Assembly (NCBI RefSeq): GCF_024347475.1
Contig: NZ_AP025488.1
Location: 372,001-436,000, forward strand
DNA length: 64,000 nucleotides
DNA from: Vibrio fortis
Lineage (GTDB): Bacteria; Pseudomonadota; Gammaproteobacteria; Enterobacterales; Vibrionaceae
Direction: 5' to 3'
In this document: one piece after another, positions 15,880-24,202 of the stretch
Position numbering within the stretch: position 1 is the stretch's first letter
How the letters are laid out: the number at the start of each line of letters is the position of its first letter
Made by a program: the position numbers and the translations under genes
The notes under the pieces: model-generated
What the model was told of the DNA's origin: nothing
Databases searched by the model: none
What the model saw: the letters and a program-made list of their open reading frames with translations, nothing else

Positions 15880-16797
15880 ATGAACCCTCAAGTTAAGCAT
15901 TCGCACCACTTTTCTGCGCGTAACCAAACTGGTGAGCGACGGACTTTTTATGTCTTGTTGTTAACGGTGATTACTATGGTGGTGGAGATTGGGGCAGGGA
16001 CGATATATGGCTCAATGGCGCTGTTAGCAGATGGCTGGCATATGGGGACCCACGCCGCCGCGTTTTGTATCACGCTGTTCGCGTATCGTTATGCGAAGAA
16101 GCATGAAAACAGTGAACGCTTTTCATTTGGTACAGGCAAAGTCAGTGTTTTGGGTGGCTACACCAGTGCCATTGCATTAGGGATTGTGGCGTTACTGATG
16201 TTTACTGAGTCTGTACATCGTTTGTTAAACCCACAAGCTATCCAGTTTAACGAAGCGATAGCGGTGGCGATTATTGGTTTAGCCGTGAATGTAGCAAGTA
16301 TGTTTTTGCTGGGTGATCATCACCATCACGACCATCACGACCATCACGACCATCACGACCATCACGGCCATGACCACAGCCACCATCATCATGATCACAA
16401 CCTTAGAGCCGCTTACATGCATGTGTTGGCCGATGCGCTAACCTCTTTGTTGGCGATCGTCGCGCTGCTGTTTGGTAAGTTCTATGGCTGGAATTGGTTA
16501 GATGCGATCATGGGGATGGTCGGCGCGGTTGTTATCTTAAAGTGGACCATGAACCTACTCAAACAGACGAGCCCAATCCTGCTAGATGAAAGTATTGACT
16601 CAAACTATCGCCAGCAGATTATTGAAGAGCTTGCTCCGGATGCGGAGGTGATCGATCTGCACATATGGAGAATCAGCGGCCATCACTATTCAGCCGCGAT
16701 TGCGTTGCAATCTGATGGTGACTTAACGGTGAATGACTTTAGGCAACGACTGGCGAAGTTTGATAAGATTAACCATCTTACTCTTGAATTAAATTAG
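15880..16797 (+). CDS. dmeF: CDF-family metal cation exporter (DmeF type)
   Basis: Cation diffusion facilitators export divalent metals in exchange for protons; DmeF-type members favour cobalt or nickel. The 305-residue protein has six predicted membrane segments. The metal-site motifs are LLADGWHMGTHAAAF near residues 50-62 and HVLADALTS near 190. A cytoplasmic His/Asp-rich loop (about 149-178) separates the last two helices from the rest. The ATG at 15880 follows the operator-bearing promoter. The downstream MarR gene lies 9 bases away and is probably its regulator. The exact metal is not shown by sequence. Confidence 0.87.
   Translation: MNPQVKHSHHFSARNQTGERRTFYVLLLTVITMVVEIGAGTIYGSMALLADGWHMGTHAAAFCITLFAYRYAKKHENSERFSFGTGKVSVLGGYTSAIALGIVALLMFTESVHRLLNPQAIQFNEAIAVAIIGLAVNVASMFLLGDHHHHDHHDHHDHHDHHGHDHSHHHHDHNLRAAYMHVLADALTSLLAIVALLFGKFYGWNWLDAIMGMVGAVVILKWTMNLLKQTSPILLDESIDSNYRQQIIEELAPDAEVIDLHIWRISGHHYSAAIALQSDGDLTVNDFRQRLAKFDKINHLTLELN
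16324..16368 (+). repeat. 9-bp tandem repeats encoding HDH units in the metal loop
   Basis: CATCACGAC is repeated four times exactly (16324-16359) and a fifth time with one change. It encodes repeating His-Asp-His triplets in the cytoplasmic loop. Gain or loss of one unit would keep the frame. Confidence 0.95.
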
Positions 16798-16806
16798 TCA
16801 TTTGCC

Positions 16807-17223
16807 ATGCAAAACCTTGAACACCTAAGTCAGCTTATTACCGAATTCTACGACAAGATGTCTTCTTGGGAGCAGTCGGTTGTGAAAGAGACGGGCTACT
16901 CGCTCGCTCAGGTACACACGATAGAGGTGTTAGGTGTTCATGGTGCTTTGCGTATGAAAGAGCTGTCTGAGAAGCTTGGAATCACGACAGGAACGCTAAC
17001 GGTTCAGATCGAAAAGTTGGTCAAAGCGGAGTTAGTTAAACGTTGTGAACACCCAACAGACAGACGCGCTATCGTGGTTGACTTAACCGAGGCAGGGCAG
17101 GAGATTCATACTCAACATAATCAGTTGCATCTCGATCTTGTGAATGACTTAACCAGTGGGATGTCGTCGGAAGAGACACAGATTCTGACGGCGTGCTTAG
17201 AGAAAATGAATCGTAAGTTCTAG
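16807..17223 (+). CDS. MarR-family transcriptional regulator
   Basis: The 138-residue protein has the winged helix-turn-helix of MarR proteins (about 28-100, with ALRMKELSEKLGITTGTLTVQIEKLVKAELVKRCEHPTDRRA) between dimerisation helices. The DRR wing motif is present. It begins 9 bases after the metal exporter and so shares its transcript. Two matching palindromes in the operon promoter suggest autorepression relieved by metal, but no obvious metal ligand set is seen. Confidence 0.88.
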   Translation: MQNLEHLSQLITEFYDKMSSWEQSVVKETGYSLAQVHTIEVLGVHGALRMKELSEKLGITTGTLTVQIEKLVKAELVKRCEHPTDRRAIVVDLTEAGQEIHTQHNQLHLDLVNDLTSGMSSEETQILTACLEKMNRKF

Positions 17224-17248
17224 TTGATAAAAAGCTAGCCAATAAAAA

Positions 17249-17280
17249 AGGCTAGCCTCCCCCCGAAGTCTAGCCTTATT
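17249..17280. terminator. bidirectional terminator between marR and the ABC exporter
   Basis: AAGGCTAG (17249-17256) pairs with CTAGCCTT (17270-17277). On the minus strand the stem is followed by six Ts, on the plus strand by TTATT. An overlapping GCTAGCC at 17234-17240 could form an alternative stem with GGCTAGC at 17250-17256. Confidence 0.8.
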
Positions 17281-17415
17281 CCAGAACGCGCAAGCGAAGC
17301 GTCTTTGTCTGTTAGCCATAGTATATAATTACGACATAACATTCTGCTACGTCCAATTTACGTCTATCTAACAAATTAGTGTGAATCGCCCCGCATATTT
17401 AAAACTGGATACAAA

Positions 17416-19266
17416 TTAAGCGTTGGACGCTTGTTCCAGATCATCTCCGATAAAGCCACCGGTTTGGTGATTCCACAGTTGAGCATAGATACCATCTTGT
17501 GAAATCAATTCTTGGTGTGTGCCTTCTTCTACGATGTTGCCTTGGTCGAGTACAATCAAACGATCCATCGCTGCAATCGTCGATAAGCGGTGCGCAATCG
17601 CAATCACCGTTTTACCTTCCATCAACTCAATCAGGCTCTCTTGGATTGCCGCTTCTACCTCAGAATCGAGCGCTGAAGTTGCCTCATCCAGTACCAATAA
17701 CGGTGCATTCTTAAGAAGTACACGAGAAATCGCGATACGTTGACGCTGACCACCAGACAGCTTCACACCACGCTCACCCACTTGAGCGTCGTAACCTAAG
17801 TTGCCGAACGGGTCGGTTAAGGTTTCGATAAACTCATGTGCATGCGCTTGCTTGGTTGCCGCATACAACTCCTCGTCGGTTGCATCTGGACGACCATAAA
17901 GGATGTTGTCTTTTATAGAGCGATGCAGTAGCGAGGTGTCTTGTGTCACCATACCGATATTGCTGCGCAGCGAATCTTGAGTCACTTCCGCGATCTCTTG
18001 TCCATCAATTAAGATGCGACCTTTTTCAACATCATGGAAGCGAAGTAGTAGGTTAACCAGCGTAGACTTACCTGCACCAGAGCGACCCACTAGGCCGACT
18101 TTTTCGCCCGGTTTGATATTCAGGTTAAGGTTGTTGATTACCCCTTTGTTCTCACCGTAGTTAAAGCTGACATTATCAAAGTGGATACCCCCTTGTGGCA
18201 CTTCCAGTGGTTCAGCATTTGGTTTGTCTTGAATCGCAATCGGCTTGGCGAGTGTCTTCATGCCATCAATTACGGTACCCAAGTTTTCAAATAGGCCACC
18301 GATCTCCCACATGATCCACTTCGACATACCATTGATACGCAGTGCCAAGCTGACCGCGATAGCAATCGCACCAACGGTGATCGCATCATCTAACCATAGG
18401 TAAATTGAGATGCCTGCAATGCTGAAAACCAGTAGGTAGTTAGCAAACTCAACCCACACGTTAAAGCCAGTAACTAAACGCATTTGGCGGTAAACCGTAT
18501 CGAGGAAGCCTTCCATTCCCTCTTCAGCGTACTCTGTCTCACGCTTGCTGTGTGAAAACAGTTTAACCGTCGCGATGTTGGTGTAGCTGTCCACGATTCG
18601 GCCTGTCATCAAAGAACGTGCGTCAGCTTGCTCTGAAGAGACGTCCTTCAGCTTAGGCACGAAATGCAGCTGAATACCGATGTAAACGAACAGCCAGATC
18701 AGCATCGGAGCCATCAATCGCCAATCGGATTCTGCGAGCATAAACAGCATGGCCGTAAAGTAGACTGTTACGTAGACGAACACGTCGACCATTTTTGTGA
18801 CCGTTTCACGCACCGCGAGAGACGTCTGCATTACCTTGGTTGCGACACGTCCAGCAAAGTCATCTTGATAGAAGGAGAGACTCTGCTTAAGAAGGTAGCG
18901 GTGAGCAAGCCAGCGGATCGACATTGGGTAGTTGCCCAGCAAAGTTTGGTGAAGCAAGAGTGAATACACAGCAATCATTATTGGCATGACGACCAATAGT
19001 AGAATCCCTAAACCAATCAGAGTGGATTGATTGTCCGCTAGGAAGGTCTCTTTATTGCTGGTCGATAACCAATCCACGAGTTGACCCATATAGCCGAATA
19101 GGGCAACTTCGATGATCGCGATAGTCATACTCATTAAGCCGAGGAGCAGTAACGGTTTTTCAAAGCCGCGTGTGTAATGGCGACAAAAAGCCAATATGCC
19201 GCTTGGGGGCTGTATTGGTTCGTCTTTCGGGAAGGCCTCGGTAAAGCCTTCAAATTTCTTAAACAT
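17416..19266 (-). CDS. ABC exporter, fused membrane and ATPase domains
   Basis: The 616-residue half-transporter has a six-helix type IV exporter domain (about 30-330) and a C-terminal ATPase (about 365-600). The ATPase has Walker A GRSGAGKST, Q-loop VTQD, signature LSGGQRQR, Walker B LLVLDE and switch AHRLS. It should act as a homodimer in the inner membrane, exporting a lipid, peptide or drug; the sequence does not tell which. The cytoplasmic N-terminus starts MFKKFEGFTEAFPKDEP. It is monocistronic. It differs from MsbA in length and in its coupling-loop sequence, so a general multidrug or lipid role is only a possibility. Confidence 0.9.
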   Translation of the reverse strand: MFKKFEGFTEAFPKDEPIQPPSGILAFCRHYTRGFEKPLLLLGLMSMTIAIIEVALFGYMGQLVDWLSTSNKETFLADNQSTLIGLGILLLVVMPIMIAVYSLLLHQTLLGNYPMSIRWLAHRYLLKQSLSFYQDDFAGRVATKVMQTSLAVRETVTKMVDVFVYVTVYFTAMLFMLAESDWRLMAPMLIWLFVYIGIQLHFVPKLKDVSSEQADARSLMTGRIVDSYTNIATVKLFSHSKRETEYAEEGMEGFLDTVYRQMRLVTGFNVWVEFANYLLVFSIAGISIYLWLDDAITVGAIAIAVSLALRINGMSKWIMWEIGGLFENLGTVIDGMKTLAKPIAIQDKPNAEPLEVPQGGIHFDNVSFNYGENKGVINNLNLNIKPGEKVGLVGRSGAGKSTLVNLLLRFHDVEKGRILIDGQEIAEVTQDSLRSNIGMVTQDTSLLHRSIKDNILYGRPDATDEELYAATKQAHAHEFIETLTDPFGNLGYDAQVGERGVKLSGGQRQRIAISRVLLKNAPLLVLDEATSALDSEVEAAIQESLIELMEGKTVIAIAHRLSTIAAMDRLIVLDQGNIVEEGTHQELISQDGIYAQLWNHQTGGFIGDDLEQASNA

Positions 19267-19699
19267 AGATTTCCCTTAGTCAACCTCTGCATCTGTGTGC
19301 AAAGTTGTAATTATTGTGGTGATGTTACGTCACGAGTAAAACAAGTCTATGACACCGCAATAAGCGAAATCATAGTTATATTTGAATGAGTTAGGGTTGA
19401 TGTGAAATGAGACGTTGACTGACTGCCGCGGAATCAACGTGTTATGCAACAGAGGTATCCTAACGCTAATTGGATTAAATTGTAACCAAAACTGACACTT
19501 AGCGTAATATTCCTGTTTGAATAGAGTGCGATAAATGAACTGAGGGTAGCGATTGATATAGTGCAGTAAAAATTAGTGAGGATCTGCCATTTGGCAGGAA
19601 TTATTGAGGTTAGCTAATGAAATTATCAATAATTCAGTGAATTTTCTCGTAACAACCTGTTTACAATTGTCGGGTAAATTCCAGATAGGGACAGTTGAG
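19267..19699. other. divergent promoter region between the ABC exporter and ctlX-like genes
   Basis: No gene is supported here. A short palindrome CTGCCATTTGGCAG lies at 19584-19597. The frame of the ctlX-like gene extends upstream to 19604 through a TTG, but that part does not look conserved. The region must hold promoters for both divergent genes; I see no clear consensus elements. Confidence 0.4.
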
Positions 19700-20674
19700 A
19701 TGTTAAACCTACATGAAAAATCACTACAAACAACGAATGTACAAAATGCAAACTGTGTAGTGATGGTGCCACCTAAAGAGTTTCGTTTTAACGAAGAGAC
19801 TGCGCGCGACAATGAATTTCAGCAGCGCGTTAACCTGACTCAAGACGAAGTGAAGTCACAAACCATGGCTGAGTTTAAGGCGATGGTTAAAGAGCTTCGT
19901 AAAGAGGGCGTACAAGTAGTCGAGTTTGATTATCCTGAACTTGGTGTTGAAACACCGGATGCGGTTTTCCCAAATAACTGGTTTAGTACCGTTAGTGATG
20001 GCAGCTTATACACCTTCCCAATGGCGTGTGAAAACCGCCAACATGAAGTGAAGCCTAATGCTCTCATCGAAGCACTTGAAGCTTCAGGCCGCATTGTAAA
20101 CCACGTGGATACACTCGAATCCTATTTGCAGCAAGGTGCTTACCTTGAAAGCACAGGTGTTATGGTGATCGACCACGTTAACAAAACTATCTATGCTGCA
20201 CTCTCTCAGCGCTGTGATAGAGAAGTATTGGAAGACTACGCTAAGCGTATCGGTTATTCACGAGTGGTATCTTTCCAAACGGCGTTGCCTTCGGGTCACC
20301 CGATTTACCATACCAATGTGATGATGGCGATTGGTGATAACTTCTGTGTTATTTGTGATGAAGTGATTCCAGAGTTTGAGCGTCGTTTTGTCGTGAAGTC
20401 CCTTGCGAAAGACAAACAAGTGATCTCTATTTCGATCGATCAGATGAACCGTTTCTGTGGCAATATCCTGCAGCTTGAAACTGTGAATGGCGATAAAGTG
20501 ATTGCGATGTCTCAGTCGGCTTTTGATGCGTTCTCACCTGCGCAACGTGCTCAGTTAGCGACTCACGGAAAACTGCTGCCATTCAATGTAAAAACCATTG
20601 AAGACATTGGCGGAGGTTCGGTTCGATGCATGCTGGGTGAAGTGTTCTTACCCACGCGAGTAAATCGTCTGTAA
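19700..20674 (+). CDS. ctlX: arginine-deiminase-fold hydrolase, CtlX-like
   Basis: The 324-residue protein belongs to the guanidino-group-modifying superfamily: FPNNWFSTVSDG near residues 95-105, LPSGHPIYHTNVMMAIG (catalytic His) near 200-215, and IGGGSVRCMLGE (catalytic Cys) near 311. CtlX hydrolyses citrulline to ornithine; close relatives act on dimethylarginine or related compounds, so substrate is inferred from family. It is cytoplasmic. The ATG at 19700 fits the family start. It is monocistronic with its own terminator. It is a different family branch from AguA at 32435. Confidence 0.82.
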   Translation: MLNLHEKSLQTTNVQNANCVVMVPPKEFRFNEETARDNEFQQRVNLTQDEVKSQTMAEFKAMVKELRKEGVQVVEFDYPELGVETPDAVFPNNWFSTVSDGSLYTFPMACENRQHEVKPNALIEALEASGRIVNHVDTLESYLQQGAYLESTGVMVIDHVNKTIYAALSQRCDREVLEDYAKRIGYSRVVSFQTALPSGHPIYHTNVMMAIGDNFCVICDEVIPEFERRFVVKSLAKDKQVISISIDQMNRFCGNILQLETVNGDKVIAMSQSAFDAFSPAQRAQLATHGKLLPFNVKTIEDIGGGSVRCMLGEVFLPTRVNRL

Positions 20675-20685
20675 CTTGTAAACAT

Positions 20686-20718
20686 AAAAAAACCACTTCA
20701 CGACGAAGTGGTTTTTTT
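20686..20718. terminator. bidirectional terminator after ctlX-like gene
   Basis: AACCACTTC/GAAGTGGTT with a five-base loop is flanked by an A run before and a T run after. It serves both convergent genes. Confidence 0.93.
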
Positions 20719-20732
20719 GTACCTGAATTCTC

Positions 20733-21356
20733 TCAACGAAAGCTTTTATGCTCTATGAAATGATTAGAGCGCTGTACCACCTCTTTTGAATACACGAGTG
20801 CCGTGTGGTTGAGATTGAGCGCGCAGGTGTCTGTTGCTCCTTTGAGGTTCGCGTCTTCAAGTGTGACGGTACCATCCCCATGGTTCTTACCTAATACGAT
20901 TCGTCCTACGCCTGCATCATAAGTGCCTGTAATCACACCAATTGGCACGTCGATGTCATAGTCACCCAATCCATCGTTGAGGATGTGTTTGGTTGAACCA
21001 AAAATGAACCCAAGACCGTGGTTAGAGAGCGTCTTAGCAATAGTGGCACCATTGTGTGGTGTACCAGCGGTAATGATGCACGTATCAGCAAACTTGGGCT
21101 GGTAATGCTTAAAGTAGTGACGGATCAGCAAGCCGCCGAGTGAATGTCCAAAGAAGTAGACCTCATCATTTTCATCAAAACGGGCTGTGACAAATCGATT
21201 CAGTCGCTTAGAAGCCGATGGAAAACGCAATGAGTTATAGGCAAATTTATGGGTTTGAAAGCCGCGCTTTCTGAAGTTTCTATCTAGATACTGCATGATC
21301 AATGCAGGCATATAGAGGCCGTGAATTAATATTATGTGCTTGTTTTTATTGTTCAT
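20733..21356 (-). CDS. alpha/beta hydrolase, lipase-like
   Basis: The 207-residue protein has an oxyanion-region motif IILIHGLYM near the start, the nucleophile elbow GHSLGG near residues 70-75 and TAGTPHNG afterwards. A GDGTV segment near 165 and NLNHTALV supply likely acid and histidine positions. This arrangement is typical of small PGAP1/lipase-like hydrolases. No signal peptide is visible, so it is probably cytoplasmic. The substrate is not known. It stands between a shared terminator and the eptA-like gene, with its own 5' gap of about 150 bases. Confidence 0.8.
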   Translation of the reverse strand: MNNKNKHIILIHGLYMPALIMQYLDRNFRKRGFQTHKFAYNSLRFPSASKRLNRFVTARFDENDEVYFFGHSLGGLLIRHYFKHYQPKFADTCIITAGTPHNGATIAKTLSNHGLGFIFGSTKHILNDGLGDYDIDVPIGVITGTYDAGVGRIVLGKNHGDGTVTLEDANLKGATDTCALNLNHTALVYSKEVVQRSNHFIEHKSFR

Positions 21357-21462
21357 TTCACCTCCACTTGTTTCTATGTTCAGTATATTGAGTCGTCATT
21401 GCAAACTCAATAAAAGTTGCCTTCGTTAAGAAGAGGTGAGTGAGCTGTGAGGAATAAGGAGC

Positions 21463-21491
21463 AGAGAGGGCCTACATGGTAAGCCCTCTGT
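21463..21491. repeat. GC-rich hairpin downstream of the eptA-like gene
   Basis: CAGAGAGGGC and GCCCTCTG-type arms form a stem of about 9-10 bp with a short loop, about 16 bases after the stop of the eptA-like gene. No T run follows on either strand, so it is a possible 3'-end stabiliser rather than a clear terminator. Confidence 0.45.
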
Positions 21492-21506
21492 TGATCATGA
21501 TGTTAG

Positions 21507-23135
21507 TTAGCGACAAGGCGCAAAGATGTCTTGGTTTTCTCGATACTCTGATGTCTCAACATCCATGATGCCTAGCAGTGAATCGAATAAATTGTCATGA
21601 GAAAAGTTCTGCTCTTTGGCGGCTTTTCTTAAGCATGTCTGATTTATGCCTTTTTGCTCGGCAAACCCGTCTGACATCCATACCATCATTGGGACATGAG
21701 TTTGCTCTTTGGGTGCTAATGAGTAAGGCATACCATGCAGGTAAATACCGTTCTCTCCTAAAGATTCACCGTGATCAGAGATGTAGATTAGGGCGACATT
21801 ATATTGGTCTTCGAGAGACTTTAAGTTGTCGATTAACTCAGATAGGAAGAAGTCGGTATATAAGATGGTATTGTCGTAGCTATTGACCACCTCTTCGTTG
21901 GTACAGTTTTCGATGTCTGCACGTGGGCAATCGGGTACAAACTTCCTATGCTCCTCTGGGTAGCGCTCGAAGTACGTTGGCCCGTGGGACCCTGAAATGT
22001 GATAAAAGAGAATATTGTCACGCTTGAGGTCTGCTGTATCTTGCGTGAAGGTTTCGAGCATTGCCGTATCATAACAGACCTCGTTGTTACACAAAGGGTC
22101 GCTATCTTGTGGCGTTAACGTCATCTCTTTAATGTGGTGTGCCACGCTTTTATCTCCACCATCGTGCTCGCGCCAAATGGAGTGGATACCGGCTCTAGCC
22201 ATAATATCGACGACATTATCTTGGTTGTAGGCGATCTCTTTGCTGTAGTTACTGCGATTCATGTTGGAGAACATGCAAGGAACAGAAACGGCTGTCGCGG
22301 TGCCGCATGACTGAACATTTTGGAAGAAGATTGGGTTATGGGGCTTGGTATGAGCATTGGTTGCTTTATCGTAGCCGTGGTACTGATAGTTATAGACACG
22401 CGCAGTTTCCCCTAAAACAAAGGCCACTAGGGTCGGCTTTTGATCACCTGTCTGGGCAGGTTTTAGCGTCGCATCAAGGCCAAGCTGTTTGTATGGGATC
22501 GGCTCTTTGATGTAGGTGTTGTTGATGTATTTCGTGGTGGCAGCAACGTACTCGGTTGGAATGATCATTTTTTTGATGTACGAGTGATTGCGCCCGAATG
22601 AGACATAGTCTTTGTAAAAAAACGCGGCGACGAGTGCCACTACCAATAACGATCCGACTAAGCTGACTGCCTTCCACGTCAAGAAATGGCGCCATGATTG
22701 TATTTTTAGTGTGGTGCACGCTAACAAAGCCGCGGGCACACCGCCCATAAGTACAAACCACAAAATGGAATATGCGCTGATGTAACTCCCAGCTTCATGA
22801 CTGTTGGTTTCGAAGACATTTTCGACCATGCCGTAGTCGACCAAAATGCCATAGTTGAACATAGCGTAACTGACTAGGCTGGATGAGAGTAATAACGCAA
22901 TAAAGAACCAGCGAGCAAACTTGGGCCAGTTGAATAGGTGAAAGATAAATAAGAAAGCGGCAAAAAAGAACACGGGTATTGAGAGAATAAAGCCTGTGCT
23001 TTCAGATTGCGATGCGCTGATTAAGTTATAGAGCTCGCGAGTTAAAGGGACATTGACAATCACCACATAATAGATGGCAAGAAGGAAGGGGAGGGTGTTG
23101 AGTGATAAATGCAAATGTAGCTTTTTCATGGACAT
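21507..23135 (-). CDS. eptA: phosphoethanolamine transferase (EptA family)
   Basis: EptA-type enzymes move phosphoethanolamine from phosphatidylethanolamine to lipid A on the periplasmic face, which lowers sensitivity to cationic peptides. The 542-residue protein has five N-terminal membrane helices (to about residue 175) and a periplasmic sulfatase-fold domain. Visible active-site parts are GETAR (Glu 243), SCGTATAVSVPCMFS (nucleophile Thr 281, disulfide cysteines 277 and 287) and YISDHGESLGENG (metal Asp/His). The family also includes plasmid MCR enzymes; this copy looks like an ordinary chromosomal one. Two ATGs (23135 and 23129) are possible; AGGA precedes both. Confidence 0.93.
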   Translation of the reverse strand: MSMKKLHLHLSLNTLPFLLAIYYVVIVNVPLTRELYNLISASQSESTGFILSIPVFFFAAFLFIFHLFNWPKFARWFFIALLLSSSLVSYAMFNYGILVDYGMVENVFETNSHEAGSYISAYSILWFVLMGGVPAALLACTTLKIQSWRHFLTWKAVSLVGSLLVVALVAAFFYKDYVSFGRNHSYIKKMIIPTEYVAATTKYINNTYIKEPIPYKQLGLDATLKPAQTGDQKPTLVAFVLGETARVYNYQYHGYDKATNAHTKPHNPIFFQNVQSCGTATAVSVPCMFSNMNRSNYSKEIAYNQDNVVDIMARAGIHSIWREHDGGDKSVAHHIKEMTLTPQDSDPLCNNEVCYDTAMLETFTQDTADLKRDNILFYHISGSHGPTYFERYPEEHRKFVPDCPRADIENCTNEEVVNSYDNTILYTDFFLSELIDNLKSLEDQYNVALIYISDHGESLGENGIYLHGMPYSLAPKEQTHVPMMVWMSDGFAEQKGINQTCLRKAAKEQNFSHDNLFDSLLGIMDVETSEYRENQDIFAPCR

Positions 23136-23263
23136 ATTTCCTAAATGTCATGGTCTCTTTTCGTGCATAAAGCCGTCAGAGAGGGTTCAATGATTACGCA
23201 TTACCAAGGGTTGCTATCAGTTTAGACCGCAGTTTCTGTCATCCGCAAAAATGTGCTTTTGTT

Positions 23264-23311
23264 AGTCTATACAGCTGACTAATGACCTCTAAGTAGTCAG
23301 CTGTATAGACT
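23264..23311. repeat. 18-bp perfect inverted repeat between the barrel and eptA-like genes
   Basis: AGTCTATACAGCTGACTA (23264-23281) is perfectly repeated in inverse at 23294-23311 with a 12-base loop. TTTATT follows on the plus side, ACAAAAG on the minus side. It could end or process the barrel-gene transcript, or bind a protein near the eptA promoter. Confidence 0.8.
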
Positions 23312-23377
23312 TTATTGACGGGCAGACACCAGCTTAAAAACCGTGCTGCCACTCTGTGCTGGGCTATTTCTGTGGGA

Positions 23378-23956
23378 TTAGAAGTTGTAAGAAACGCCTA
23401 AGCTGACACTGCTGAACGTGACATCATGGCTATCCATGCGCACGGTGTTGCCAGCAATGGTTATTTTGTCTTCAATGTTGACCGTATCTGCTTGAGAGAT
23501 AGCGCGTAATGTCAGGTTTTCAATCGGTGAATATTCAACCCCGACACCAAAATGCAGACCTGTGCCGCTGTCGTCTCCGGCAAACGCACTATCGGTCGCG
23601 TTCAAGTCAACATAACTTAATCCGACCAGCACAAATGGGCGGATGCTGTTATCAAACGTATAACCAAGGTTTGCAGATGCAGAAAGCGAAGTTGGAGACA
23701 TCATCTTGGTACCACTTTGCTTGTAATCAGCATAATCGGTATAGCCCAGTTCGACACCAACGATACGGTTAAACTGGTAGCCACCATAGAGAGTGTATCC
23801 AGTACCTTTAGCGTCTAAGCTGCCTGTTCCATCAGTATCAGATTTCTGAAAAGCGCCAATACCAGCACCAACGTAAGTGCCACCATCAACTTGGGCTGCG
23901 AAAACGGGTGCAGACATTAAACTAAATGCAATTAGAGCGGATGTGAATTTATTCAT
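23378..23956 (-). CDS. small outer-membrane beta-barrel protein (OmpA/OmpX-like)
   Basis: The 192-residue protein has a signal peptide (MNKFTSALIAFSLMSAPVFA) and alternating amphipathic strands ending in the C-terminal aromatic SLGVSYNF, the usual barrel assembly signal. GTGYTLYGGYQFNRIVGVELGYTDY and IRPFVLVGLSYV are typical of the eight-stranded outer-membrane barrel family. There is no C-terminal peptidoglycan-binding domain. It lies upstream of the eptA-like gene on the same strand, both acting on the cell envelope, though the 242-bp gap with a large hairpin argues against simple co-transcription. Confidence 0.85.
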   Translation of the reverse strand: MNKFTSALIAFSLMSAPVFAAQVDGGTYVGAGIGAFQKSDTDGTGSLDAKGTGYTLYGGYQFNRIVGVELGYTDYADYKQSGTKMMSPTSLSASANLGYTFDNSIRPFVLVGLSYVDLNATDSAFAGDDSGTGLHFGVGVEYSPIENLTLRAISQADTVNIEDKITIAGNTVRMDSHDVTFSSVSLGVSYNF

Positions 23957-24154
23957 GACGTAAATCTCTCGACTGTTTTGTGATGTTCGTCATGTTATTA
24001 AATATGATTAATTTATAAAACCATCAGGAATGGAATCTATCCTTGCAACACATTGTTCTATAATGTTGCGATTATTTTGGGGGAAAGTGACGCTAAATGT
24101 CATTAAAGTTATAAAAGTTGTTTTTATAAATAAGCTTGAGTGACAAGAGAGATC

Positions 24155-24184
24155 AAAAAATGCCAGTATTTCTACTGGCATTTT
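24155..24184 (-). terminator. terminator of the NhaC-like/puuA operon
   Basis: TGCCAGTA pairs with TACTGGCA around a TTTC loop; on the minus strand six Ts follow. It lies just after the NhaC-like stop. Confidence 0.92.
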
Positions 24185-24202
24185 GTATGTTTAATTAAAG
24201 GG

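Noticed and set aside
16324..16368. CRISPR-like repeats
   Set aside because: The repeats are contiguous without spacers and in frame within a coding sequence.
17234..17256. Attenuator with alternative stems after the marR gene
   Set aside because: The alternative stem is short and no leader peptide or ligand-binding structure is visible; a simple terminator suffices.
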